Of a DNA stretch of 64,000 nt, positions 36,900 through 47,645 are shown in pieces (position 1 is the stretch's first letter; the number at the start of each line of letters is the position of its first letter). The notes under the pieces are model-generated. The model did not search any database, was not told the DNA's origin, and saw only the letters and a list, made by a program, of their open reading frames with translations. This stretch comes from Candidatus Gillettellia adelgis (GTDB lineage Bacteria > Pseudomonadota > Gammaproteobacteria > Enterobacterales > Enterobacteriaceae). Position numbers and translations under genes: made by a program. The DNA lies in contig CP047043.1 of the NCBI GenBank assembly GCA_020541285.1, positions 682,001 through 746,000 of the forward strand, given 5' to 3'.

Positions 36900-38258
36900 T
36901 TATTTCGCTATTTTTTCTCTATTACTGCTAAGACTGTACTTACGCAATTTATGAACAATGGTAGGCTCTAATACACCATGTTTCTTCAACAAACTTGCAA
37001 GTACTTGGATAGGCATGGTTTAACTGCGTAAAATACAAAATATTTAAAATGCTTGTTCATATCATTCGATGACTCCTCGAGTATTCGTTTCCTAAATTAT
37101 ATCCCATTAAATTCTGACCAAATCAGATCTGTAGGATGCTCTTCAAAACAAAGCAATAGTAATGAGGAGTGTATTAAAGTGATAAGAGAATTTTTTTAAA
37201 ACTCGCTGTATTACACTAAAGTAGTGAAATGTTCTAAGTTTCGTAGATTATTCGCATAGCAATATTTATCTGCTCTTCCTCACCTGTTTGACCAAACCTT
37301 CATAAAGAAGCGTTGTAACTTAGTTGGCATGCGAGGCGACACTTTACTGATTGCATCAAGAATAATGCACTACTATTAATAGGCTCAAAAAGTCGCGTTA
37401 TTTTCTACTATAGTTAGCATGAGCGCCTGGAGCATAACTTAAGATTCTTCTATCCAGTTGTCATCTAGACAGGCTACACAGTTCAATACGAAAAAAGTCA
37501 TTTATCGAAACATTGCATGAATAGCTCGCCCATGCGGAAATATCTTTTCCGGTGCCGGCAGCGCCAATAATTAATAGCAGTGCATCAAATATTATTAATT
37601 TTACGTACCTGTTTTACCGTATGCAACATGCATGCACTGATAGCGATGATTATATAAATTGAATATCATGATTCACTAACCAAGGCTATAATTAACACCT
37701 GATGCATGCAATTGATCTTGGCAGCGCTATTGTTCCAATAGCGGTTTTCTCTATTCTACATTTCCGATATAAAGCAGTATATTGTTCTATTAAAAGTCTT
37801 GATTTTCAGATGATTACCTCTCTAAAATATAGAGAAGCATGTGTTTTCCTGAGAAACATAAAATATATTATTGATTAACGGGATAACCGCTTAATGGTAG
37901 ATAATATCTTATTACAACTCAATATAACTAGCTCTGCCGGATTAGTCATTTGAATATTGCCTTTCACATCCATTAATCATACTAGTTCAAATATTAACTC
38001 CAGTAGAGCTCATAGTGCAAAATAATCAAATTTAAGTAGCATAAAATGAATATTTTGCACATTGATTATATTATTAATCTATCAAATCTTTACTATCAGT
38101 ACCTAAAGCTATCACGTTGAAGTTAAAAGAAGTAACGGTAGATGCACAAGACGAGAGTGATTTTAATAACTATGTAAATTAATGTAGTGCGATATAAACA
38201 GATAGAGTAATGCTGCAGTGAGATCAAGCTTATCTTCACAAAATATTTCTAAACACAT
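36900..38258 (-). pseudogene. tyrR: tyrR remnant (aromatic amino-acid regulator)
   Basis: A broken copy of the sigma-54-type activator family repressor TyrR (513 aa in E. coli). Reading down the minus strand, the ATG at 38258 gives MCLEIFCEDKLDLTAALLYL against MRLEVFCEDRLGLTRELLDL. DYFAL.ALLELIFELV and LMDVKGNIQMTNPAE follow. The Walker A region near 37541-37586 reads DALLLIIGAAGTGKD (E. coli APLLITGDTGTGKD), then YAPGAHAN, LFEPINSSALFLM, MPTKLQRFF, AYPSTCKF and finally HGVLEPTIVHKLRKYSLS, matching the C-terminal helix-turn-helix. At least four frame changes and several stops are present, and roughly 180 bases are missing. Clearly inactive. Confidence 0.88.
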
Positions 38259-38700
38259 TAGTATTGACTGTATTTCTAGAGAGGATGTAATAATGAATAG
38301 TTATAATACTCTCCTTTAAGTAGTAGAAGTAATCTATTTAAAAGTTGACTGTATACCCATGCTCATTAAAGAGTTGTAAATTTTTCTTTGTGTGCGTTAT
38401 ACCAGAAGTGCATCAAATGAATGTAACTATCGAGTAGACGATAGCAATTAACTGACTACATTACATACACTAAAAACAGAAAATATTATGATTTTATTTA
38501 AGTTATTTGTACTTATAAAATGGTATTGCAGCATAGTAACTTAACCTCTTAGTTTTTATCAAGTTCCTATGCATAGGTATGTTAATAAATACCTGAATAA
38601 TATAAGTGGATGGTGCAATGTAGTGCAGACAGTTATTTGAGTGCAGCGCTTTATGTTTTGTGGTTGCAAGCAAGCTAAACATCAATGCTGATCTTGTAAT

Positions 38701-38724
38701 CACTTAGCTCCCACTAAGTGGGAG
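38701..38724. repeat. Two overlapping, mutually exclusive hairpins
   Basis: CTCCCAC (38708-38714) pairs with GTGGGAG (38718-38724) around TAA. Alternatively CACTTAG (38701-38707) pairs with CTAAGTG (38714-38720). The two folds share the middle bases. Context is non-coding. Confidence 0.6.
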
Positions 38725-39331
38725 ATCATACTGAATATAGAGTTCAGTAAAACTACATAGCCCGATTTATTATTTCATAATAAAATATATCCTACTAACA
38801 AAAGTAATTTAAAATTTTGTTTCTTAAGATATCAGTTACATCGGCACTTTAGGTACAGTATAACTATATAATTTCATACTGATTTATGAGAAGATTTATT
38901 ATTTTAGTATGTGTGCTTTTATATTTTTTTAATGTCTCGTCATGGACGATTATCATTTTCTTATTTAGCTTTTATTTAACTACTAATGTCCTTGAACGCC
39001 GTAGCTCTTATATGTGATAGACGATTCTACTGTTAATGCGCAATACTTATGATGAATATTAAAATCAGATGCTGTCGTTGTGATACTACTAAATATCACG
39101 CTATACATTTACTGACGTGCAAAAAAAAATCATCGTGCACATATAATATTAAGAGCATGATAAGTTTTTTAGAATGTTATCCTGTCTTTTAGGATATTTA
39201 TATTGGTTGTTTTGAATCTAATATTAGTAAAAACTAATGCAGTCGTTACAAATTTTAATGCAGTATTAAATACTAAAAATATTTACTTATCTCTAAATTT
39301 TTAAAATGAAGATAATACTGTCACTTACATA

Positions 39332-39390
39332 CTAGGTTTGGTGTGCCAGAACACCTCTTAATTTAAGAGGGTATCGCGCAATAAACCTAG
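39332..39390. repeat. Three-stem junction-like inverted repeats
   Basis: CTAGGTTT (39332-39339) pairs with AAACCTAG (39383-39390). Enclosed are two hairpins, GGTGT/ACACC (39340-39355) and TCTTA/TAAGA (39356-39368), directly abutting. It resembles a small three-way junction RNA. No family recognised. Confidence 0.55.
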
Positions 39391-39578
39391 AAAAACTTAG
39401 AAAATCTCGCTTAAAATCTTCATAAGTCTTAAATCGAATAAATCTCTCCATTGATTGCATATAATTCACTTCTAACTATATAGGTTAATTTATAGTGTTT
39501 GTAAGAATATAATGAGCAAAATAACTTGCATAATCGTTATTATATCCTATGGTAAAGCACAAAAAATACTAAAACACG

Positions 39579-39838
39579 CAAAAAACCAAAGTGCATAAAC
39601 TACTTGAATTCCTATACTTATTCATTTATAAAATAAGTCGGCTAGTACAATTAGCATGACTAAAATAAATAATAAAAGTAGTTCGATCTTTTCAAAAAGT
39701 GATGAAATTGATAGGTTAAATCAAATAAAAAGACAACTATTACTCTGTTGTTGTGACTACTAACGTTATTCATATTAACTAAGTACAAAATTTCACGAAG
39801 AGCTAAGCAACCTTAAACCTGTGAGACTAGTACTTTAA
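39579..39838 (+). pseudogene. ybeD: ybeD remnant (DUF493 protein)
   Basis: Nearly full length (260 bases; E. coli ybeD 264) but broken. QKTKVHKLLEFLYLFIYK matches KTKLNELLEFPTPFTYK. KDNYYSVVVTTNVIHI matches KGNYHSVSITINATHI. After an in-frame TAA and a frame change, HEELSNLKPVRLVL ends exactly as YEELGKIDIVRMVL with a stop. The start ATG is gone (CAA at that position). ybeD directly precedes lipB in E. coli, as here. Similarity is so clear that the loss must be fairly recent. Confidence 0.88.
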
Positions 39839-39993
39839 ATTTAATATAAATAACGTATTCACCTCAAAAAGTTAATCTGTTTTTTTAGATTCATGTATTA
39901 CAATAAATTACTGCCTAAGGGCAGTACACTTGATATAATGAGATAGCTTTTATCTATAACTTTGAGACGACTCTTTTACAACCCAAGAAGATA

Positions 39994-40635
39994 ATTGTAC
40001 GTCAGTTAGGGTTACAGCCCTACGAACAAGTACTGCAAGCTATGCGTATCTTTACAGATAGTCGCATCATTACTACATCTGATGAATTATGGTTAGTACA
40101 GCATCAACCGGTATTTACTCAAGGTCAAACTGGTAAAGCGGAGCATTTATTGATGACAGGTGATATCCCAGTCATTCAAAGTGATCGCGGCGGTCAAGTG
40201 ACATACCACGCCCCAGGGCAGCAAGTAATGTATGTGATGATTGATCTAATACGCAATAAGATGAGTGTACGTCAATTAGTGAAAATCATAGAGGATGCAG
40301 TAATCAATACTCTTGCACATTTTTACATTGTATCTCATACCAACCCAAATGCGCATGGTGTATATGTCGGAACAAAAAAAATTTGTTCATTAGGACTTCG
40401 TATTCGTAAAGGCAGCTCATTCCACGGTCTAGCGCTAAATGTAGCGATGGATCTCAGTCCTTTCCAACGCATCAACCCATGCGGTTATATTGGAATGCAG
40501 ATGATACAAATTAGCACGATAGCGCCTAATATTAGGATTGAAGATGTGCATCCAATTTTAACACAGAAATTTGTTCAATTACTTGGCAGCCCAGTCATTG
40601 AACTTCGTCCTTGGAACCTGCATGATTATGAGTAA
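39994..40635 (+). CDS. lipB: Octanoyltransferase LipB, non-canonical start
   Basis: Moves octanoate from acyl carrier protein to lipoyl domains. The body is intact: the [15 protein letters not shown] loop, the Lys-containing [12 protein letters not shown], and the acyl-accepting catalytic Cys in INPCGYIGM. The first ATG/GTG/TTG in frame is at 40042, yet the 17 codons before it encode [17 protein letters not shown], which matches the conserved N-terminus of LipB. In-frame upstream codons run to a TGA at 39931 with no standard start. I place the start at the ATT at 39994 (AAGAAG just ahead), but ATA or TTA a little earlier is equally possible. Alternatively the start codon has been lost. The end overlaps lipA by eight bases. 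Confidence 0.85.
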   Translation: MVRQLGLQPYEQVLQAMRIFTDSRIITTSDELWLVQHQPVFTQGQTGKAEHLLMTGDIPVIQSDRGGQVTYHAPGQQVMYVMIDLIRNKMSVRQLVKIIEDAVINTLAHFYIVSHTNPNAHGVYVGTKKICSLGLRIRKGSSFHGLALNVAMDLSPFQRINPCGYIGMQMIQISTIAPNIRIEDVHPILTQKFVQLLGSPVIELRPWNLHDYE

Positions 40636-41584
40636 ACTAAGTCATATGGAGAGCGTGGTTAAATATCCATACCATGATAAAAATAAAATAGCGTCAATCC
40701 CGTTTCATAGAGGAACTACGGAACAACATGAACTTCTTCGAAAACCAGAGTGGATAAAAATTAAACTACCAGCTAACTCGACGCGTATTAAAAATATTAA
40801 GGCAGCTATACATAAAAATAACCTGCATACAGTCTGTGAAGAAGCATCCTGTCCTAATCTATTCGAGTGTTTCAACCATGGCACCGCTACTTTTATGATC
40901 CTTGGTGCTATCTGCACTCGTCATTGCCCATTTTGTGACGTCACGCATGGACGCCCCATGACTCCAGATGCTACTGAACCAGAAAAATTAGCGAACACTA
41001 TTTCAGAGATGGGGCTACGATACGTAGTGATCACTTCGGTTAACCGCGATGATCTACGTGATGGCGGTGCACAGCACTTTGCTGCTTGCATCGCTGCAAT
41101 TCGTGCTAAAAATCCGTTTACCAAAATAGAAGCATTGGTGCCAGATTTTCGTAGTCGTATGGATCGCGCCTTAGAAATTTTGATTAACGTACCACCTAAT
41201 GTATTCAACCATAACGTGGAAAGTGTACCTCGTATTTATCATACAGTTCGTCCTGGTGCTAATTATCTCTGGTCACTAAAGTTGTTAAAACGCTTTAAAG
41301 AAGCTCTTCCACATATTCCTACTAAATCTGGTTTAATGGTTGGCTTAGGTGAAACTAATGCAGAGATTATTCAAGTGATGCGCGATCTTCGTTATCACGG
41401 TGTTAGCATGCTAACAATCGGCCAGTATCTTCAACCAAGTCAAGATCATTTGCAAGTTCAGCGTTATGTTAGTCCAGATGAGTTTGATGAGATAAAAGAA
41501 AAGGCAAAAGCTATGAGTTTTACCTCCGTAGTCTGTGGTCCATTTGTTCGCTCATCTTACCATGCTGATTTACAGGATAAATAG
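40628..41584 (+). CDS. lipA: Lipoyl synthase
   Basis: Radical-SAM enzyme that inserts two sulfurs into protein-bound octanoate. It has 318 residues (E. coli 321). The auxiliary cluster cysteines are in [12 protein letters not shown], the radical-SAM CxxxCxxC is in [10 protein letters not shown], and the C-terminal RSSY that ligates the auxiliary cluster is present ([10 protein letters not shown]). The start [13 protein letters not shown] at 40628 fits the family; the frame opens 57 bases earlier. In E. coli a regulator gene lies between lipB and lipA. Here the two overlap by eight bases, so this pair has been compacted while its surroundings were not. Confidence 0.97.
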   Translation: MSKLSHMESVVKYPYHDKNKIASIPFHRGTTEQHELLRKPEWIKIKLPANSTRIKNIKAAIHKNNLHTVCEEASCPNLFECFNHGTATFMILGAICTRHCPFCDVTHGRPMTPDATEPEKLANTISEMGLRYVVITSVNRDDLRDGGAQHFAACIAAIRAKNPFTKIEALVPDFRSRMDRALEILINVPPNVFNHNVESVPRIYHTVRPGANYLWSLKLLKRFKEALPHIPTKSGLMVGLGETNAEIIQVMRDLRYHGVSMLTIGQYLQPSQDHLQVQRYVSPDEFDEIKEKAKAMSFTSVVCGPFVRSSYHADLQDK

Positions 41585-43096
41585 GGATAGTACAGTAAAC
41601 AGAATATTTTGTTCTTCTTGAATCGATAGAAACGTTTATATGTCTAGCCTTATGGGTACCTAAATGTTACCGTCAGATACACTAAAATCTTCAATTTTCA
41701 TTTACTCATCGCTTACTCAATAGACGACTGTATACTGGGCTGAGTTTCAATCGGTGTTATATTTAAGTACGATAGCCGTGTAATCAACTACATTAATGAC
41801 TATAAAACAGCGCTAGATGTGCAAATTTTCAGATTTTAAAAAATGCTCTAACATACCTTATATATAAAAATTGTATATGTGTTAGTGTTTCTTCTTAACC
41901 TTGATTATTTGCGAAGGAAAATATTTGCAAATTGTTATGGTAGTTTTTTCTAGAATAAGTCACAGGATAGCGTGTCTATTAATATATACTCTGCCAAATA
42001 AGCATATTATTATTAATAAATGCATAGCGCTATCTATATATACTATAAAATATACAAAAAGCTAATGTCTTTACTAAAGAAAACTCTCGGTATATACTAA
42101 TATAGTAAAACAAAATAACAGATGTGTAGATATATCTAAAAATCCAGAACAGAAAGCCGCGAATAATATACTTAGTACCCATAGATTATATTAATCTAAT
42201 ATAATAAATATTAATGTATCGCCTGGTGCTTTCTCAGAGGAGACTTAGATGATGCGCGGTAAAACATTCATATCTTTCTAAAAAAATTATGAGAGCGCCA
42301 AACCTCTTGAACATAGATATAATGACAACTCATAAATGTCATGTGCTTATAGTAAATATTATCTGTTGTGTTCTAATTAGAAACATTATATTTAATAAAA
42401 TATACAATTTATGTACTGAATTGATGTTAAGGTGCAAAAAATACAATTCTCGCATTGCCCCTTCGTATTTTGAAATAATTAAGAATATAACTCTTAATAG
42501 AGCAATTTATTTTCGAAGAAAACCAATTAAAAACTAAGTCATAGAATATATACTACGCGTTATTATAATTCTTTACTTTAATTTATATTCAACTTTGAAA
42601 AACAAGTGATGTGAAATATTTAAAAAATAACAAGCACACTGCTATTTGACGTTGATAAATATTTTATTTAAAATAAAATGTTATTGCTTTAGAAGTGTAT
42701 ATCCAAAACTGGAAGAATGTTATATAAATTCATTAGAATTTTCGCTCGTCAAATAATGTATATTTAAGACAACTGATTCTCAATATCGTATGAGAACTGG
42801 CTACTATAACCGCTAAATATCAAATTTAATGTATTGAGTTAGACACGCAATGTAATTACTAAGAGGTCTGATCAGCCATGCAATGCGAGTTACGTTATCA
42901 ATTAACACCATGATAGCTTTCCTTGATTACCTTAGTGACTTGTGAGTTCACTGTCTTCAGACACTACTACGCCTATGGTATACTATATTCAAATTATTTA
43001 AGATATATAAAATAGTTACGCATACCTTATCGTTATTGCGTTAGTTTTTTATGAATAACTAAAATAACAGTATTATCTATAGGATTATCGGTCACC
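41585..43096. other. AT-rich gap lipA-leuS
   Basis: About 1.5 kb. An 82-codon frame at 42289-42537 is rich in Ile, Asn and Lys from AT bias and has no known match. No remnant identified. Confidence 0.5.
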
Positions 43097-45679
43097 ATGC
43101 AAGAACAATACCGCCCGGAAGAAATAGAATCAAGCGTACAACTGCAGTGGCAAGACAAGAAAACCTTTAAGGTTATTGAGGACGCTAGTAAGCAAAAATA
43201 TTACTGTTTATCAATGCTACCATATCCATCGGGTCATCTTCATATGGGGCATGTTCGAAATTATGTGACTGGTGATGTTATCTCGCGTTATCAACGCATG
43301 CTGGGTAAAAATGTGCTACAGCCCATCGGATGGGATGCTTTTGGTCTTCCAGCAGAAGCTGCTGCGATAAAAAATCGCACAGAGCCGGCTATGTGGACCT
43401 ATAATAACATCAAATATATGAAGAACCAACTAAAATTGCTAGGATTGAGTTACGATTGGGATCGTGAGATCACTACTTGTGAACCTAGTTACTATCGTTG
43501 GGAACAGTGGTTTTTTACTAAACTTTATCAAAAAGGTCTGGTATATAAAAACACCTCAAAAGTAAACTGGTGCCCCCAAGATCTGACTGTATTAGCTAAT
43601 GAACAAGTTATTAACGGCGCCTGCTGGCGCTGCGATACCAGAGTTGAACAAAAAGAGATTCCGCAGTGGTTCATCAAGATCACTGATTATGCTGAACAAC
43701 TACTCAATGATCTAGATAGTCTAGAAAACTGGCCTGAACAAGTTAAAACCATGCAGCGAAATTGGATTGGCCGATCTACAGGTGTAGATATTACTTTTAA
43801 AATTATCGACAATAACGAGCAATTGATAATTTACACTGCTCGTCCTGACATCTTTATGGGTGTTACCTATATAGTTTTGTCCATAAACCACCCATTAGTC
43901 CAGCAAAGTAAAGATAATAATCCTGCGTTGGCTAAATTTGTTGAAATAAACCGTAACGTACAGTTTATTACGCCTAACATGACGATGATGGAAAAGAAAG
44001 GCATGTCAACTGGCCTCTTCGCGATCCATCCATTGAATGGTGAAAAATTACCAATCTGGGTTAGTAATTTTACATTCATAAAATATAATACCAGCGCAGT
44101 TATGGCTGTACCAGCTCATGATCAAAATGATTGGGAATTTGCAACTCGATATAATCTCCCAATCAAACCGATTATTTTAGATCGAGAGGGTTGTCAACCG
44201 AACGTTCATAAAAAAGCAATGACTAAAAAAGGAAGACTCTTTAACTCTGGCGAGTTTAACGGTCTAGATAATCTCACTTGCTTTAATTTGATCATTAACA
44301 AATTAGTTATTAAGGGTATTGGTCAGCGAAAAGTACATTACCGTCTACGTGACTGGGGAATCTCACGTCAACGTTATTGGGGGGCACCAATCCCCATGAT
44401 GATGTTAGAAGATGGTAGCCTTATACCGACACCGGAAGATCAACTTCCCGTGATATTACCTAAAGACGTAGTGATCAACGGTATTCTTAATCCATTAAAG
44501 GCTCACCCTAATTGGGCAAAAACCCATGTAAATGGACAACAAGCATATCGTGAAACAGACACGTTTGACACCTTTATGGAGTCATCTTGGTATTATGCTC
44601 GTTATACGTGTTCACAGTACAACAAAGGCATGTTAGATTTAACTGCTGCCAATTATTGGTTACCGGTTGATCAATATATTGGTGGTATTGAGCATGCTAC
44701 TATGCATCTTATGTATTTCCGTTTTTTTCATAAATTAATGCGTGATGCTGGCTTAGTAAATTCTGATGAACCAGCTAAGCGTCTACTATGTCAAGGTATG
44801 GTGGTAGCTGATTCTTTTTATTATATCAGTAATAGCGGCGCACGTATTTGGGTCTCGCCAAGTAATGTCGCTATTGAGCGCGATGATAAGAGTCATATTA
44901 TTAAAGCAACTGATCTAGAAGGACATGAATTAGTTCATGTAGGTATGAGTAAAATGTCGAAATCAAAAAATAATGGCATTAACCCGGAAGAGATTATAAA
45001 AAAATACGGTGCAGATACCATGCGTCTATTTATAATGTTTGCCGCACCAATCGAAATGACACTACAATGGAAAGAATCTGGTATTGAAGGAGCGAACCGT
45101 TTTTTAAAACGTCTCTGGAAACTAACCTACGATCATCTTAAAAAAGGCAAAGTACAGCCTTTAAAGCTCACTCAGTTGACTGAAGAGCAGAAAATTTTAC
45201 GCCGAGATGTGCATAGAACTATTGCTAAGGTAAGTGATGATATTGGCCGCCGCCAGACTTTTAATACTGCGATTGCTGCGGTTATGGAACTGATGAATAC
45301 ACTAATACGTGCACCACAAGATAACGAACAAGAGCGCGCTGTTTTACAAGAAGCACTACTTGCCGTTGTTTGCATGTTGTCCCCATTCACTCCGCATATA
45401 AGTTTTGCGCTATGGGAAGCATTAGGCGGACAGGGTGGTATCGACACTGCTCCTTGGCCAGTTGTCGATGAACAAGCAATCACCCAAGCTACAAAACTAG
45501 TGGTGGTCCAAATTAACGGTAAGTTACGCGCAAAAATTACTGTAGCAGCTGATGCTTCTGAAGAACAAGTGCGTCTTTGCGCTGCCCGTGAACATTTAGT
45601 CGCTAAATATTTAAACGGAGTTATACTTCGTAAAGTGATTTATATTCCAGGTAAACTGCTTAATCTAGTGGTAGTTTAA
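43097..45679 (+). CDS. leuS: Leucine--tRNA ligase
   Basis: Class I synthetase that charges tRNA-Leu and edits mischarged isoleucine or norvaline. It has 860 residues, the E. coli length. The HIGH-type motif is [11 protein letters not shown] at residues 42-52. The connective editing domain includes [13 protein letters not shown]. The zinc finger is [22 protein letters not shown]. The KMSKS motif is [11 protein letters not shown]. The C-terminal anticodon domain ends in a VKVI-type [17 protein letters not shown] tail. It heads the leuS-lptE-holA operon, in ancestral order. Confidence 0.98.
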
Positions 45680-45693
45680 TAATAAGAGATATT

Positions 45694-46236
45694 GTGCACA
45701 CGCATATTTTAAGATTATGGTTAAAGACTGTGGCAGTACTAATGATTGCCAGTTGTGGGTTTCACTTGCATGACAACGCGCAGATTTCTCGACAGATGAA
45801 TATGTTGATAATAGACGCACCCGACATTTATAGCCCCTTGATTTTTGCTATTCGTGAACAATTACGATTGCATAACATTAGTGTAGTTAACGATGCTAGG
45901 CGTAAAGATCTTCCATTACTGCGTATCATTAATACTGATCAAAGCCAGAATACTATATCAATTTTTCAGAATGGTAAAACTGCTGAATATCAAATTATAC
46001 TCACAGTGCAGGCGCAAGTATTATTTCCTAGTCATACCCTGCACCCTTTGTCAATAAGCGTAATCCGATTTTTTCTTGATAATCCGATAAATGCACTAGC
46101 AAAAGATTCTGAACGGGAAATAATTCGTCAAGAAATGACTAATCAAATTGCGCAACAACTAGTACGTAAACTACTAAAAGTGCAAGTAGTAGAACAGAAA
46201 AATCCACGAAAAATTACTACTGTTAATACAAAATGA
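45694..46236 (+). CDS. lptE: LPS-assembly lipoprotein LptE
   Basis: Plug lipoprotein of the outer-membrane LptD translocon, needed for LPS delivery to the cell surface. It has 180 residues (E. coli 193, shortened at the C-terminal tail). The signal peptide ends in the lipobox IASC (Cys21), followed by [31 protein letters not shown] matches the conserved core. The start is GTG at 45694 with AAGAGAT upstream. It lies 14 bases after leuS. Together with kdsA it points to a surviving LPS layer. Confidence 0.93.
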
Positions 46237-46252
46237 CTAGTGATACCACGCA

Positions 46253-47287
46253 ATGATTCGTATTTATTCCAATCAATTAGCTGCGCAACTGCGAAAAGGT
46301 TTATGTAAGCATTATTTGTTAATCGGTAATGAGCCGTTAATGTTGCAGGAAAGCCAGGATTTGATCCGAGACGCTGCCAAACAACAACAGTTTAGTACAT
46401 ACTATAGTATATCTTTGGATATTCATGCTGATTGGGATGCCATTTTTAATATTTGCCAAACTATCAACTTGTTTACAAGACGCCAAATACTTTTGCTTAT
46501 TTTCCCGGACAATGGCTTATTTTCGCCATTTGAAAATCATTTAACTCAGCTTAGCGAACTACTACATAATGATATATTATTGATATTACGCAGCTCTTAT
46601 TTACCTAAATCACAGGAAAAAAGCGTTTGGTTTAAAGCACTAAGTTGTAATGCTGTCTATGTTAGCTGCCAATCACCCACACCAACACAACTTCCTCGAT
46701 GGATTTTCGCTCGCGCTCAACTCATGCAACTAACATTAGAAGATGCAGCCAATAAATTATTGTCTTACTGCTACGAAGGGAATTTACTAGCATTATCACA
46801 AGTATTAGAGATGTTATCGCTATTGTATCCTGATGGCATACTGACTGTATCGCGTATTAATCAAGTAGTATATGATGCTTCATATTTTACGCCACTTCAT
46901 TGGATAAACGCTATATTGGAAGGAAAAAACGATCGAGCCTGGCACATCTTTCAGCAGTTGAAAAAAAGAGATGTTGAACCCGCAATCTTATTGCGTACTT
47001 TACAGCGTGAATTGCTAGTATTATTAACTATACAGCGTTATATGGTTTTAGTGCCACTGCATACTTTATTCGATCAACATAAGGTTTGGAAAAATCGTCA
47101 AAACCTCATAACACAAGCCATACATCGGCTATCTACTGATCAACTTCGACAAGCCGTTCAACGCCTACGACAGAGTGAATTGATCTTAAAGACAGACCAT
47201 ATTCAGTTAGTATGGTTAGAGTTAGAAACTCTATCAATGTTACTCTGTACAGAAAATGTTTCCTATGAGTTTATAAATAATGAATAA
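46253..47287 (+). CDS. holA: DNA polymerase III subunit delta
   Basis: The wrench subunit of the clamp loader that opens the beta clamp. It has 344 residues (E. coli 343). It begins MIRIYSNQLAAQLRKG, with LLIGNEPLMLQES as the degenerate ATP-loop region, and continues FSTYYSISLDIHADWDAIF, SYCYEGNLLALSQVLEMLSLL and AILLRTLQRELLVLL. It follows lptE by 16 bases. nadD, next in E. coli, is not found. An imperfect hairpin near 47303-47330 may end the operon. Confidence 0.95.
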   Translation: MIRIYSNQLAAQLRKGLCKHYLLIGNEPLMLQESQDLIRDAAKQQQFSTYYSISLDIHADWDAIFNICQTINLFTRRQILLLIFPDNGLFSPFENHLTQLSELLHNDILLILRSSYLPKSQEKSVWFKALSCNAVYVSCQSPTPTQLPRWIFARAQLMQLTLEDAANKLLSYCYEGNLLALSQVLEMLSLLYPDGILTVSRINQVVYDASYFTPLHWINAILEGKNDRAWHIFQQLKKRDVEPAILLRTLQRELLVLLTIQRYMVLVPLHTLFDQHKVWKNRQNLITQAIHRLSTDQLRQAVQRLRQSELILKTDHIQLVWLELETLSMLLCTENVSYEFINNE

Positions 47288-47474
47288 TCTGCTAAGCGAT
47301 ACTGTGCTACATATGCTATGTAGCAGCACGTTCTGAACACTAATTCGTTATAGCTAACTTATCGCCGTTTAAAGTCTGTACTTAAGCAATACACTTTTAT
47401 TAAATCTAAAATTTGCTATACGACATCTTATTGTCGTACACACATATTACAGTTAATACAAAGGAATAATTATA

Positions 47475-47645
47475 ATGGTTGCATTAGTAATTACTTCTAT
47501 TCTAGTATTAATTATCAATGACTGTAAACTGCACTACCTTTTTCATATTATTGAAATATTCAATTATAATAACATGACTATACTTAGCATATCGCAAGTT
47601 TTATATGTATTAATTGTCGGTTACTGTGCTCATTCACTGGTATAA
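47475..47645 (+). CDS. Possible small hydrophobic protein, 56 aa
   Basis: A complete frame of 56 codons from ATG at 47475 with AAAGGAAT six bases ahead. The product begins MVALVITSILVLIIND and has a second hydrophobic stretch near its C-terminus (ILSISQVLYVLIVGY), so it could span the membrane once or twice. I do not recognise it. AT-rich DNA gives Ile/Leu/Val-rich frames easily, and no neighbour supports it. It lies 190 bases after holA. Confidence 0.2.
   Translation: MVALVITSILVLIINDCKLHYLFHIIEIFNYNNMTILSISQVLYVLIVGYCAHSLV

Larger units (their letters stand above)
38259..39578. other. Gap where dacA would precede ybeD
   Basis: No dacA motif could be read. It contains overlapping hairpins at 38701-38724 and a three-stem structure at 39332-39390. 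A 66-codon frame at 38503-38703 is not credible. Confidence 0.5.

Noticed and set aside
42289-42537. Open frame of 82 codons between lipA and leuS
   Set aside because: Asn/Ile/Lys-rich with no homology recognised. No support from operon context.
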